Position numbers and translations under genes: made by a program
Shown here: positions 7,432 to 16,597 of the stretch, one piece after another
How the letters are laid out: each line of letters starts with the position of its first letter
Position numbering within the stretch: the stretch's first letter is position 1
Notes under the pieces: generated by a model
Told to the model about the DNA's origin: nothing
What the model saw: the letters and a program-made list of their open reading frames with translations, nothing else
The model's database searches: none
NCBI GenBank assembly: GCA_900555635.1
Contig: USLU01000071.1
Coordinates: forward strand, 1-25,952
DNA: 25,952 nt
From: an uncultured Bacteroides sp.
GTDB taxonomy: Bacteria; Bacteroidota; Bacteroidia; Bacteroidales; Bacteroidaceae
Direction: 5' to 3'

Positions 7432-10400
7432 CTACGACAATATTGCCTTCAATTTATCCAAAGGATATTCCATTGAAATATTTTCTGCCGCCTTTGAGAC
7501 ACGTTCAGACAAGTCTTTCATATAAATCCGTACCTTTGAGAAACCCTTTTGTTCTGCATATTCCAAACGCCTCCTCAGCACAACTATATTTTGCAAAGCC
7601 ACCTTCCGAATAGCCTCCGGATTTTCACAATCTGTCGGCGTAATATCGCCACAGGATAATGACTTATAATATCTAAAAATAGCAGACAATACTTTTGTTT
7701 GCGGTATCCAACCAGAACGCGCCCAAAACTGTGCAATGCGCCTTAATTCCCAAAAGTTAACTTCTCCGCCACTAACACGATTCATATAATACATCTCATA
7801 GGTTCGAATTTTCTCAGCAACACTCTTTTCTGTCACACCCTCCGGATTTTCCCGTTTATAATTTTGGAGAATAATCAAGGATTTCAGGTACTGATCCGGT
7901 AACATATACATATTACGACAGATCTTTTCAACTAATGTTCGTTTGCCAATCACCTTCAGCACACTTTCAGCATCGACCGGAGTCGCTCCCCATGTGTCAA
8001 ATACTATATCTTTAAATTCGGCACAACAAAAATGACCATATACCAAGCTATTAACTTCAGCATTTGTTGCAACGCGCGAATATACCTGACGAATAATATC
8101 TGTATTCGGAATATCAAACCGATTACTCAGTGTCTTCAATAACACAACCAATTTACACCAATGTTCTTCAGTCAACTCAAATTCGCGTACGCGCACCTCC
8201 TCCATAAAACGCTTATAATCTTCTACGTTCTTAATGGAAAGAATTACTGTTATCAAATTTTGATTACTTATATAAGAAGAACCAAACGATTCAATAGCAT
8301 GATGAAACAAGTCTAATTTTGTAATACCAGCAGCTAGCTTAGGATCATTCAACGCAGAGAACAGCGAATTCAGAATCTCACTCGACATTTTCGCCCGGAA
8401 AGCTTCCTTAGGTATTCTCAAAGTTGCAAGGTAATATAAATTAAATTCCCCGTTAACGCATATGTCCTGAATTATTAGAATCCGAACATCATTAACCTTC
8501 AGCAACTTAGTTATTAAAAAGTCGCTTGTTATCATACCACCATCATTAACATAGCTCTTTAGCTTATCATATACCTTATACATGTCAGTCATATTAACAA
8601 TACTACCCAACAAACTATTTTCAGCATATAACTGCTGAAATTGTACAACTTGTTTTTCTGGTATCTGAATCTCTGTGGAATTCTTCAAATTCAAACCAAC
8701 AAATAATTTATTTAATAGTGAGAATTTGAACGGCTTCAGCAGGTCTAATCTAGTCCTGTACAGTCTCAGGTATAAATCATAATTTGCCAACAAGAAATAC
8801 ATTAGTTTAATGAAGAGTTGTTTTTCGCATGGAGTATATCTAAAGCACTCTTCGTCCTCATCCATGGCCTGTAAGATCACCATGAAAGTCTCTAATTTTT
8901 CAACTTTTTCAAGAGCAGCAGTTATGACGTACTTCACATTCTGAGGAGATTGTTCTTGAATATAAGGTAATAACACCAATATATCTTCACTATTTTCATA
9001 ACTCTTCAACCAATAGTTCAAGGAATGTGAAGCTAGAATCAGATCAATTTTTTCTTGTAAAGGTATCTCTAGGTACTGAAGAATAGTGTAGTCTAAATAC
9101 TTTTGTGGAATTATAAACTCAATACCCATCTGCCGTAATTCTTCTAACGCTGACGGACATTGAAAGAGCGGACTTACATCTACTTTCTCCAAATTATCAG
9201 AATGATAAATACTCTTAATCAATTCAATCCAACTTTCTTTCTGTTCTTTTTTTACATCTTTTCTCTCTTTTCTGCTAAGTTTAGCATAGAGAGACAACAA
9301 TGTATTCACAAAGGTTGTATCAATGAGTGGATTTTCCTTTTCTTCATCACGTTTACGTTGATCTTCCCGGTCTGCTTTACAATACTCTACGATTCGTTTA
9401 CACGATTCCTCAGGATTATTACTATTATAAATATCACTACATAACAATAATAAGTTGCGTACATCCGGATAAATTTGAATAGGTCTGTTCAGATTAGGCA
9501 ACATTGCATCATCACCCGCCACAAAATGATAGCCTCGCAAATTGTCTGTACGTAAACCGTAAAGTATCTGTGCATGGACTTTCTTCATAGTAACATCCTC
9601 ATGCCTGCAACTCATAACAGACCGAGCCAGATTGGACATAAATTCTTCCCGAAGATCTATATTATACTTCAAGGCTATCTTCAATGTTTGTACCATTTTA
9701 TCATATCCATAAAGGCGACTGGCCATTTGCGTCAGTAATACAATAAAACATTCCGGAGAAGAATTAACCAATGGCACAAGTTTCTTCAAACTACTATATT
9801 TTTTAATCCCATTTTTGCAAATACGTCGAAAAGTCTTGGAATGCAAATTATGCCTACGCTGGAATCGACTGATTTCATCTATTATTTCGATGTCATTATC
9901 CTTAGAGTTTTTTCTCTCAATACCGTTAATTCTATACTCCAATATAGAATTAAAGTATTGCAATGTTTCCAATGTATTATCTTTTATACTAAACTCAAAT
10001 GGACCGGGTATTGCATCCTGTGGTAACATAAAATCTCCTATATTAAGCTTACCCATGTAGGATTTATTATAAATACCATTTATAATTGTCTTGAAACGAC
10101 TGCTATCTCCTTGCCCCGTTTTGGAAAGATTACGAAGCAACATAATCATATCAACCGCAATACGATTCCACTGCTCATGAGTATATTTTCCTACAGCCCA
10201 AACTTCAACCATTTTTTTGAAATCAGTATAAGTCAGAGGATTTTTTTTAGCAGTAGCCCATCTATTGCGAATCAAATTACTAAGCATATCACACCGGAAC
10301 TTCATAACTGCACTATCTGTCTGCTTATTCAGCAAATCAAATATCGGAATGAATTTGAAAATCGCCATATTTCTTTTACCCAAATATTCAGCAATGCCAT

Positions 10401-13400
10401 TCCTTTCTGTAAACAAGTGAGGATACAATTCAATAATAACCTCTATTATTTTTTCATACTTAATATAGTTCTCTATATTTCTAAGATACAATATGTTGAC
10501 AATTGTCAACTCTGAAACAAATGACTTTTCCCGATAGTTTTTAACCAATGGCAATTCTGAGAATGCTACAGGTTCCATCGGCGGCCGGTTAAATATATAG
10601 TCAATGATTTGCTCTACATATTTCAACGCTTCATTATCACTTTGATTAGCCATTTGAACTAATTGACGAAGCAGAATATCCGTATTGCAAGAGGCTACTT
10701 CTCCCCCTCTATGTTCATGGGCCTGTACATAACTTCTCAATTCTTCTACACTAGTTGCTATGCGAAGGTAAGCAGTCAGGATGTAACTGCTAATGCTCAA
10801 TTTATATTGTTTCTCTGAATTTAGCCAATTTATTTCAAAAACTATTTTATTCAAATCATCTAAAGTCACTGCCATGCCTGACAATATGGAAAAAGTGTCC
10901 GATATAGGCCTTGAGAATTCCAGTATGTATTTCTTATATACATTCCACGCAGTCTGGAAATTGAGTTGTCGTTCAGCATTAGAGATTTGCTTCTTATTAC
11001 TGTTCTCTTTTTTATCAAACTTCACCATTATAGCATTATATGCAGCAATAGAAGACGTAACAGATGATGTATTAACTTTCCGGATTGCCTCATCAAAAGT
11101 GATACTGCACTTTCCATACTTATAAATTAGTTGTTTATTATATAAATTAGGATCAGCATCATTTATCAACACGTCCAACTGTCTCATGGTATTAGCTGAC
11201 ATGACACTATTATACTTCTCTAAGATAACACCTCCCATCTTACTATCAATCTTGATAGAAAGTTCTCTGCATAACTCTAGAATAGCATTCAAAATATGGT
11301 CTGACATAAAACCTGTAATTTTTGTCAGTGCAATAATCGTATGTTTATCAATAGGTATTCCATAATCTACCATAGACTGCACGTATTGCAAAGGAGTGCA
11401 ACGTTCTACCACCTCCGTTCCATCATCTTGAAAGAAAACTAAGGGAAGCGCATCATTCGCCAAATGCGAATTAAACAATTCCATCCGATTATTATAATGG
11501 ATATTGGATATTTCCACTTGATTTCTTCGAGCATATCTAAATAGCTCATTGGCATCTGCAACCACTCTTTCACGAGTCTTAGGAGTATACTCACGGACAA
11601 GAATATCAATACAATGCACCAATGAATAGCCATCGAAAACAAAATTCTTATGCTTAACCAGGAATATCATTATTTCTGAATAGTTCCGGATATAAGTCTG
11701 ATTAGACAAGCAAACATTATATAACTTACCATCTTTCAAAAGTCCCGATAGTTCTGGAGTGTTTTCCAGATATACCAAGCAATTATCTATAATCTTTCGT
11801 TCTATCTCACCATTACACACTTTTCCAAATAAACAGAACCAAGCGTATTGCTGACTCGAAGCCATCGACTGAAGTTGCATTTCTGCCACTATCCTCCTGG
11901 TTTCACGATCTTCTGCAAACAATCGTTTCACAATTACTTCATCAGGAATATTAAGCCTATCTATCTTATCGAAAAATCCTAATGCAGTAGGAATATCATC
12001 GGCTGTTTTAATCAGACTGCAAAGAGTGTATTGATCCAGCGGCATCTTCCTTTTGAGCATGGTCTTGACGATATGCCAGCCATCCTTAAAGGGTTGAGAC
12101 TCCAATATCATATTATAGGAGTAGCGATCTCGTTCTACTTCATAACGATCGAACATCTTATTGATCTCACGTATCTGAGCCACGTCATCTTCTTTCTTTG
12201 CTTTGCTCAGCAACCTGTTTAATATAAAATGATTGATAAGTAAGAAATTGTGAGGGTCACGAGAATGAGGTTCTATATAATAATAGAAAAGATTCAGTGC
12301 TTCCCACAAAGAGCAATCTACCATATCAAGGATAGTGGAATATGTGTAGGAATCACGAAATACCATCTGGGTTTTATCATCTTTAAGATGAACAAATATT
12401 TCATTAAATGCTTCCTTATAGCCACTCTTATCAAACTGCTTAATAAATGCATTAGCTACAGTTGCTATTATAATACGAATACGATAACGAGGTGTCCATC
12501 CCAGATCAAGCGTAGCCTGAACAACTGATATTAGTTTTTCAACAATGAAATCCCCCATCAATCGTGCCTCATTCTGATACAATCTACTAAATGCTCCCAA
12601 CAATGCATAAGTATCAACATTGCTTAGAACATCTATCAAAGACAGTTTTTCTTTGGAATACTTCCCTTTATCAGCATTATAACTCATTAAAACATTCTTG
12701 TCATCAGAACACAGAATATATCCCATACGCAACAAGTAGCAAGCCAACTCGAACTCTTCTTCTGTGGAAACTAAACCAAATAGCCTATTTAATGCCTGCC
12801 GATACCAACTTAAATCAAACATGAATAAGAACCTTACTTGATCTCTCCTTTGAGTAGGTCCCTCGTCTGCCATCATGTAGTCAATATAAGTCTGCTCATC
12901 CTTTATGCGAAACTGAGTGACAATTTCCAACCCTTCGCTAAAAGTCTGTATCTTTTGCATCCTTTTATATAAGAAAAATGGTTCTCTGCCAAAACACTCA
13001 TATTCCTGAAGGCTTTCTACTTTTCTCATCTCATCAGGGGTTTTCGCACGCATATAGAGTGCACCCAACATAAACATATCACGCAACCCTTCTTTTGCCA
13101 TCATAAAATATTCCCATGCTTCCTCAAAGTCTGTTGCATCATATATTTTCTGCTTGAATATCTTGGGATAATATAAAGGAACTTCTTCTGTAAACGTATC
13201 TAAAGCAATTCCTTGCTCTATAGCAGCCTTTTCTTCCAATAAACGGGCAACCCAATCATTATTTTCTTCCAAAGGTTCTACTTTCTCCTGAAAAACGTCA
13301 AAAAGGTGTTTAGACACCTCTTTACGATGTTCACAACGTGTTATTATCTTAGCAAGATCAATAATCAAAGGCTGTTTTTGCTCATATACAAAGGATAATA

Positions 13401-14997
13401 TCAAGTAAATCAAATCAAGTTCTTGTTCCGGTGTACACATCGACTCATCTTCCATCACCTCACCGGAATAGTCAATAAAATAGCGATATACATACTCTTG
13501 AATACCAAGCATATTGACTTTCTTAGAATTATCTTTTAGTGTATACGAGTTATCTGTAATACCCGTACAAGTCGATAACAGTGCACGTTGGGCAAAGTTG
13601 AATTGATCTCTTTCCAAACTTAATCTTTTACCATTTTCATCACACCGGCGGCTGTGCAGATATTTACAGAATACATACATGCTATCCAAGTCACCCATAT
13701 TGGAATTATGCCAAATTGAGAACGCCTTAATAGAACGTAACAGGTTTTGTCTCACAATACGAGCCACCTCACCGGAAGCTTTTGCCAAAAAGGAGTTATA
13801 GTCTCGCTTCTTACTATCAAGGTCAATCAGCAAAGCACCAGCTGTAAGATATTTGGTATTCTGTTCTTTTATCGTAAAGCCATTTCTTCTAAACAACTGT
13901 ATAGCCTCTACATGCTCATTTGGAGACATTTTGGGTATTTCGATTTTCTCTTTAGTAACATGTTCAAGTAAGCCTGCAACCGGCAGATCTTTTATTGGAA
14001 CTGAAGCGGTTATGATAACTGAGCACTCCTTCTTGTGTACTTGCATGAACAAAGATTCCAAAGCATCAGAAACGGCACTATCTTCTAATTTGTATTTATT
14101 AAAATCATCGAAAATCAAATATAGTTTCTGCTCCAATTTAGCATACTCCAAATATTTTGTAATATCATTTATTTTAGATAGAAGCACATCTGTTAGAGTA
14201 TCAAATGGAGGCATCACATAAAACCAGCCTTGAGGTATTTTAGTTGCAGCCTGATACACAGCTCGTGTCTTACCGGACAAGGACGCTCCATACAAGTAAA
14301 TAACATCCTTTTGGCCACATAAAGCAGACTTTATATCAACATCAAAATCTCGTTTAAAATACACTCCATCAACGCAGTGTTCCCTGCGTGCATCATCGCT
14401 ATAAAAATCAGAAGGGACAAAAGATCTACCCATCTTTGCATCCATCAACGGTCTATAAGGTGAAGCCATCCAGTTTTTGATCTCCTGGGTTACTTTCATC
14501 TTAATATCTTCAGCTGTATCAAAAGGATAAGCATATACCAACTTATCCTTTACTAATATCGATTTTTCCTGCGCTGAAGCATAGGGATTGTCATCAAAGC
14601 GAGCTTTATCAATATACCTCTTTTGAAAATCGTCAAACGTACATTGATTCTCTCCTGCAACGGTGACCGATGGAGTCTTCTTATAGAATACCGAAATATA
14701 AACAGGGTATTGATGATTTCTACAGAATTCTGTAGCCTTTCTGTATTCTTCGATAGTTTTATCCCCTACCACTCCATCAATAATCATTATAAAGAATGTA
14801 CTCTCTCCAATCAGCCTATTAACCGGTTCTTGCGCACTTATCTTCTCCTGCCGCTGATTTGCGTGTTCTGTATAATCATAGTACGAAAATGTACAGTTAT
14901 ATTTCTCACCATCCAACTCCGTCACAGCCTGAGATACAGCTGCACGGTATTCCTTAAGAGCTAAAGAAGATGCAATAAACGTCTGAAAGTTAATCAT
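7432..14997 (-). CDS. Giant STAND-like NTPase with DUF4062/TIR-like N-terminus and PPR-like helical repeats
   Basis: Single uninterrupted 2521-residue frame. Residues 1-105 look like a DUF4062/TIR-type alpha/beta fold: strand FQTFIASS, helix LKEYRAAVSQAVTEL, strand FFIMIIDG, then GDKTIEEYRKA (E83/E84) and strand YPVYISVF. Residues about 210-430 are a P-loop NTPase: FKRDFDVDIKSAL leader, Walker A GASLSGKT (237-244, K243), Walker B LYLIFDDF (D297/D298) and a sensor-like SVIITAS. The rest, about 2000 residues, is helical. In places it is PPR-like: residues near 957, 988 and 1019 begin DRYSYN, DQYTLC and DEVIVK at 31-residue spacing. No signal peptide or membrane helix is evident, so it is probably cytosolic. 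Effector-NTPase-repeat order is typical of STAND sensors, many of them anti-phage. That role is inferred; I recognise no named family for the full protein. Parts of the gene are clearly A+T-richer than the flanking genes. Confidence 0.85.
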   Translation of the reverse strand: MINFQTFIASSLALKEYRAAVSQAVTELDGEKYNCTFSYYDYTEHANQRQEKISAQEPVNRLIGESTFFIMIIDGVVGDKTIEEYRKATEFCRNHQYPVYISVFYKKTPSVTVAGENQCTFDDFQKRYIDKARFDDNPYASAQEKSILVKDKLVYAYPFDTAEDIKMKVTQEIKNWMASPYRPLMDAKMGRSFVPSDFYSDDARREHCVDGVYFKRDFDVDIKSALCGQKDVIYLYGASLSGKTRAVYQAATKIPQGWFYVMPPFDTLTDVLLSKINDITKYLEYAKLEQKLYLIFDDFNKYKLEDSAVSDALESLFMQVHKKECSVIITASVPIKDLPVAGLLEHVTKEKIEIPKMSPNEHVEAIQLFRRNGFTIKEQNTKYLTAGALLIDLDSKKRDYNSFLAKASGEVARIVRQNLLRSIKAFSIWHNSNMGDLDSMYVFCKYLHSRRCDENGKRLSLERDQFNFAQRALLSTCTGITDNSYTLKDNSKKVNMLGIQEYVYRYFIDYSGEVMEDESMCTPEQELDLIYLILSFVYEQKQPLIIDLAKIITRCEHRKEVSKHLFDVFQEKVEPLEENNDWVARLLEEKAAIEQGIALDTFTEEVPLYYPKIFKQKIYDATDFEEAWEYFMMAKEGLRDMFMLGALYMRAKTPDEMRKVESLQEYECFGREPFFLYKRMQKIQTFSEGLEIVTQFRIKDEQTYIDYMMADEGPTQRRDQVRFLFMFDLSWYRQALNRLFGLVSTEEEFELACYLLRMGYILCSDDKNVLMSYNADKGKYSKEKLSLIDVLSNVDTYALLGAFSRLYQNEARLMGDFIVEKLISVVQATLDLGWTPRYRIRIIIATVANAFIKQFDKSGYKEAFNEIFVHLKDDKTQMVFRDSYTYSTILDMVDCSLWEALNLFYYYIEPHSRDPHNFLLINHFILNRLLSKAKKEDDVAQIREINKMFDRYEVERDRYSYNMILESQPFKDGWHIVKTMLKRKMPLDQYTLCSLIKTADDIPTALGFFDKIDRLNIPDEVIVKRLFAEDRETRRIVAEMQLQSMASSQQYAWFCLFGKVCNGEIERKIIDNCLVYLENTPELSGLLKDGKLYNVCLSNQTYIRNYSEIMIFLVKHKNFVFDGYSLVHCIDILVREYTPKTRERVVADANELFRYARRNQVEISNIHYNNRMELFNSHLANDALPLVFFQDDGTEVVERCTPLQYVQSMVDYGIPIDKHTIIALTKITGFMSDHILNAILELCRELSIKIDSKMGGVILEKYNSVMSANTMRQLDVLINDADPNLYNKQLIYKYGKCSITFDEAIRKVNTSSVTSSIAAYNAIMVKFDKKENSNKKQISNAERQLNFQTAWNVYKKYILEFSRPISDTFSILSGMAVTLDDLNKIVFEINWLNSEKQYKLSISSYILTAYLRIATSVEELRSYVQAHEHRGGEVASCNTDILLRQLVQMANQSDNEALKYVEQIIDYIFNRPPMEPVAFSELPLVKNYREKSFVSELTIVNILYLRNIENYIKYEKIIEVIIELYPHLFTERNGIAEYLGKRNMAIFKFIPIFDLLNKQTDSAVMKFRCDMLSNLIRNRWATAKKNPLTYTDFKKMVEVWAVGKYTHEQWNRIAVDMIMLLRNLSKTGQGDSSRFKTIINGIYNKSYMGKLNIGDFMLPQDAIPGPFEFSIKDNTLETLQYFNSILEYRINGIERKNSKDNDIEIIDEISRFQRRHNLHSKTFRRICKNGIKKYSSLKKLVPLVNSSPECFIVLLTQMASRLYGYDKMVQTLKIALKYNIDLREEFMSNLARSVMSCRHEDVTMKKVHAQILYGLRTDNLRGYHFVAGDDAMLPNLNRPIQIYPDVRNLLLLCSDIYNSNNPEESCKRIVEYCKADREDQRKRDEEKENPLIDTTFVNTLLSLYAKLSRKERKDVKKEQKESWIELIKSIYHSDNLEKVDVSPLFQCPSALEELRQMGIEFIIPQKYLDYTILQYLEIPLQEKIDLILASHSLNYWLKSYENSEDILVLLPYIQEQSPQNVKYVITAALEKVEKLETFMVILQAMDEDEECFRYTPCEKQLFIKLMYFLLANYDLYLRLYRTRLDLLKPFKFSLLNKLFVGLNLKNSTEIQIPEKQVVQFQQLYAENSLLGSIVNMTDMYKVYDKLKSYVNDGGMITSDFLITKLLKVNDVRILIIQDICVNGEFNLYYLATLRIPKEAFRAKMSSEILNSLFSALNDPKLAAGITKLDLFHHAIESFGSSYISNQNLITVILSIKNVEDYKRFMEEVRVREFELTEEHWCKLVVLLKTLSNRFDIPNTDIIRQVYSRVATNAEVNSLVYGHFCCAEFKDIVFDTWGATPVDAESVLKVIGKRTLVEKICRNMYMLPDQYLKSLIILQNYKRENPEGVTEKSVAEKIRTYEMYYMNRVSGGEVNFWELRRIAQFWARSGWIPQTKVLSAIFRYYKSLSCGDITPTDCENPEAIRKVALQNIVVLRRRLEYAEQKGFSKVRIYMKDLSERVSKAAENISMEYPLDKLKAILS

Positions 14998-15028
14998 AGC
15001 ATTGTATTTTTGAAGACATAAGATCCAC

Positions 15029-15060
15029 CAAATATAAATAATATTTTAATTAAAAGGAAA
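15029..15060 (-). promoter_or_regulatory. Proximal promoter candidate of the giant gene
   Basis: TATATTTG (15029-15036, minus strand) is a perfect TAnnTTTG box. TTTC (15057-15060), 20 bases upstream, is one mismatch from the -33 TTTG. The predicted start near 15022 gives a leader of about 25 bases, much like trpS. It also puts a 9-codon mini-ORF (ATG at 15019, stop overlapping the giant gene's start) at the extreme 5' end. Confidence 0.5.
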
Positions 15061-15089
15061 TTAAATAACAATTTCTAGATTGTAAAGCA

Positions 15090-15097
15090 CAAAGATA
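15090..15097 (-). promoter_or_regulatory. Distal promoter candidate of the giant gene
   Basis: A second perfect -7 box, TATCTTTG, lies directly after the ompA terminator. Its expected -33 position falls inside the terminator hairpin and does not read TTTG. It would give a leader of about 85 bases. The giant gene may have two start sites, or only one of the two boxes is used. Confidence 0.4.
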
Positions 15098-15105
15098 CAT
15101 AACAG

Positions 15106-15146
15106 AAAGTGGGCTACATTTCCATTTAGGAAACATAGCCCACTTT
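15106..15146 (-). terminator. Terminator of ompA
   Basis: AAAGTGGGCTA / TAGCCCACTTT (11 bp) is extended inward by TTTCC / GGAAA with a five-base loop. On the minus strand the stem ends in a short T-run (TTTCTGTT). It lies 23 bases after the ompA stop codon. On the plus strand it also ends in TTTTT, so it could work in both directions. Confidence 0.75.
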
Positions 15147-15168
15147 TTATTTATCGGTTGTCAGTAAC

Positions 15169-16356
15169 TTATTCTGCTGACTTTACCAATACTACGCGGT
15201 TCAAAATAGGTTGACCGAATTTATCAACACCACCATCAGCACTTACCTTCAAGCGATCGGCAGAGATTCCAAAGTCTTTTACCAATACATCAACTACTGC
15301 TTGTGCACGCTTCAAACTCAGTGTTTGGTTGAATGCAGGGGTACCTGTTGAAGAGTCAGCATAACCATTGACTGTGTAAGTCGCATCCGGGAATTGTTTC
15401 ATCTGATCAGCCAAGTATGACAAGTTCATAACTTCACGCGGAGTTACATCAGCCGAACCAATTGTGAAGAATACAGTACGCGGTGCAATATCACTTTGAA
15501 CAATAACATCTGTTTCTGAAACTTCGGCTACCGGTTGGTTCTGAGCATCTACCAAGGCATTCTGCAATTGCTGGTTATTTGCAGCCAGTTGAGCCAACTG
15601 TTCCTGCATGATAGCCAATTCTGCCTGAGAAATCAATTGAGGTATAGGACGATTGAAACCACGTTTCGGGAAACGATAAGTCAAACCGAGAGTTGCACTC
15701 AACACACCATCAAATCCATGCTTACCGCCAACTTCACCATCAAATTTATCTTCTACACCCATGGCGCTCAACTCAAGGTTAATATCGATCGCATTCGAAA
15801 TCCGGAAGCGATTGATGATACCTGCGTTTACTGCTAGAGCTTCGCGCTTCGGGCTTGAGTAATTGTGAGTAAACCCCGCTCCTAGATAAGGTATAATTTC
15901 GTATACACGATATTGATTGTAACCTCCAAAAAGAGCATTCAAATTGAACATCACATCACCATGCAAGTTCATGTAATCAAAACGCTGTTTGTAATAACCA
16001 TCCTTCATTTGGGTTCCTCGCACATAAGGTGCACCTACATCATACGTAAAACCTTTAGCTTGCAAACCGCTATATTGCAAACGCAATCCCAATCCGGGAG
16101 TGAACCATTTACCAATAGCAAAATTTAAAGTCGGGCTAATGCGATCGCCGAAACTTCCTGCCTTATCATTATCTCCAAACATAGCAGAAGCACCGCCGCC
16201 AATAGAGAAGAACCAGTTATCCCAAAACTTATTAGTTAACACTCGATACTTGTCTTGTACCTGGATTTCCTCGAATCCGACGACTACTTCACTCTGCTGC
16301 GCAAAAGCAACAGAGGTTAAACTGGACAATGCCAGAATCATTAGAATCTTTTTCAT
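15169..16356 (-). CDS. ompA: OmpA-family major outer membrane protein
   Basis: 395-residue outer membrane protein that links the outer membrane to peptidoglycan. A signal peptide (MKKILMILALSSLTSVAFAQ) is followed by an N-terminal beta-barrel of about 200 residues rich in alternating aromatic strands. A Gln/Asn/Ala-rich linker follows (QLAQLAANNQQLQNAL, possibly coiled). The C-terminal OmpA domain (about 285-395) shows VFFTIGSADVTP, the peptidoglycan-binding Asp region VNGYADSSTGTP and the NQTLSLKRAQAVVDVL helix with the conserved Arg. It lies 240 bases downstream of mutL, behind tandem hairpins, and has its own strong terminator, so it is probably transcribed alone. The upstream 147 bases lack a clear promoter match. 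Confidence 0.93.
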   Translation of the reverse strand: MKKILMILALSSLTSVAFAQQSEVVVGFEEIQVQDKYRVLTNKFWDNWFFSIGGGASAMFGDNDKAGSFGDRISPTLNFAIGKWFTPGLGLRLQYSGLQAKGFTYDVGAPYVRGTQMKDGYYKQRFDYMNLHGDVMFNLNALFGGYNQYRVYEIIPYLGAGFTHNYSSPKREALAVNAGIINRFRISNAIDINLELSAMGVEDKFDGEVGGKHGFDGVLSATLGLTYRFPKRGFNRPIPQLISQAELAIMQEQLAQLAANNQQLQNALVDAQNQPVAEVSETDVIVQSDIAPRTVFFTIGSADVTPREVMNLSYLADQMKQFPDATYTVNGYADSSTGTPAFNQTLSLKRAQAVVDVLVKDFGISADRLKVSADGGVDKFGQPILNRVVLVKSAE

Positions 16357-16503
16357 ATACCTTAAATAGTTAAGTGGTTAATTGTTTTTCCAATCTTATA
16401 AACTGATATAAAAACACCGGTTGGACTAAAAAGTTCTGAAAATGTTTTTTTTTTGCTAAATATGAGTTCGAAAATCCCTCTAAACCCTATATAAAAAACA
16501 AAC
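16357..16503 (-). other. Upstream region of ompA
   Basis: An A+T-rich leader/promoter region of about 147 bases. On the minus strand TAAGATTG is one mismatch from TAnnTTTG, about 45 bases before the ATG, but no convincing -33 TTTG accompanies it. A nine-A run (minus strand) lies about 85 bases before the start. I see no gene here. Confidence 0.3.
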
Positions 16504-16534
16504 AGACCATCCGTTTACTATGAACAGATGGTCT
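16504..16534 (-). terminator. Terminator after mutL
   Basis: On the minus strand AGACCATCTGTT pairs with AACGGATGGTCT (12 bp with one G-U), and GTTTGTTTTTT follows. It lies about 65 bases past the mutL stop and separates mutL from ompA. Confidence 0.75.
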
Positions 16535-16545
16535 ATTTGCCATCA

Positions 16546-16580
16546 ACGCATCATCTGTTTACCTCAAACAGACCATGCGT
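16546..16580 (-). repeat. Second hairpin in the mutL-ompA gap
   Basis: ACGCAT / ATGCGT (6 bp) and TCTGTTT / AAACAGA (7 bp) form a long stem with a small internal mismatch and a short loop. It has no T-run. It shares the AAACAGACCAT sequence with the adjacent terminator hairpin (near 16501-16510 and 16566-16576). The two could form alternative pairings, or they may derive from a duplicated element. Confidence 0.55.
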
Positions 16581-16597
16581 TTCAGACGTCTTCCTAA

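Noticed and set aside
7432..14997. Giant gene as an adhesin or secreted toxin because of its size
   Set aside because: No signal peptide, no secretion or beta-repeat features; a P-loop NTPase and helical repeats point to a cytosolic protein.
16501..16580. Repeated AAACAGACCAT sequences as a CRISPR remnant or insertion-sequence ends
   Set aside because: Only two copies, no regular spacers, no target duplication and no transposase; hairpin/terminator structure explains them.
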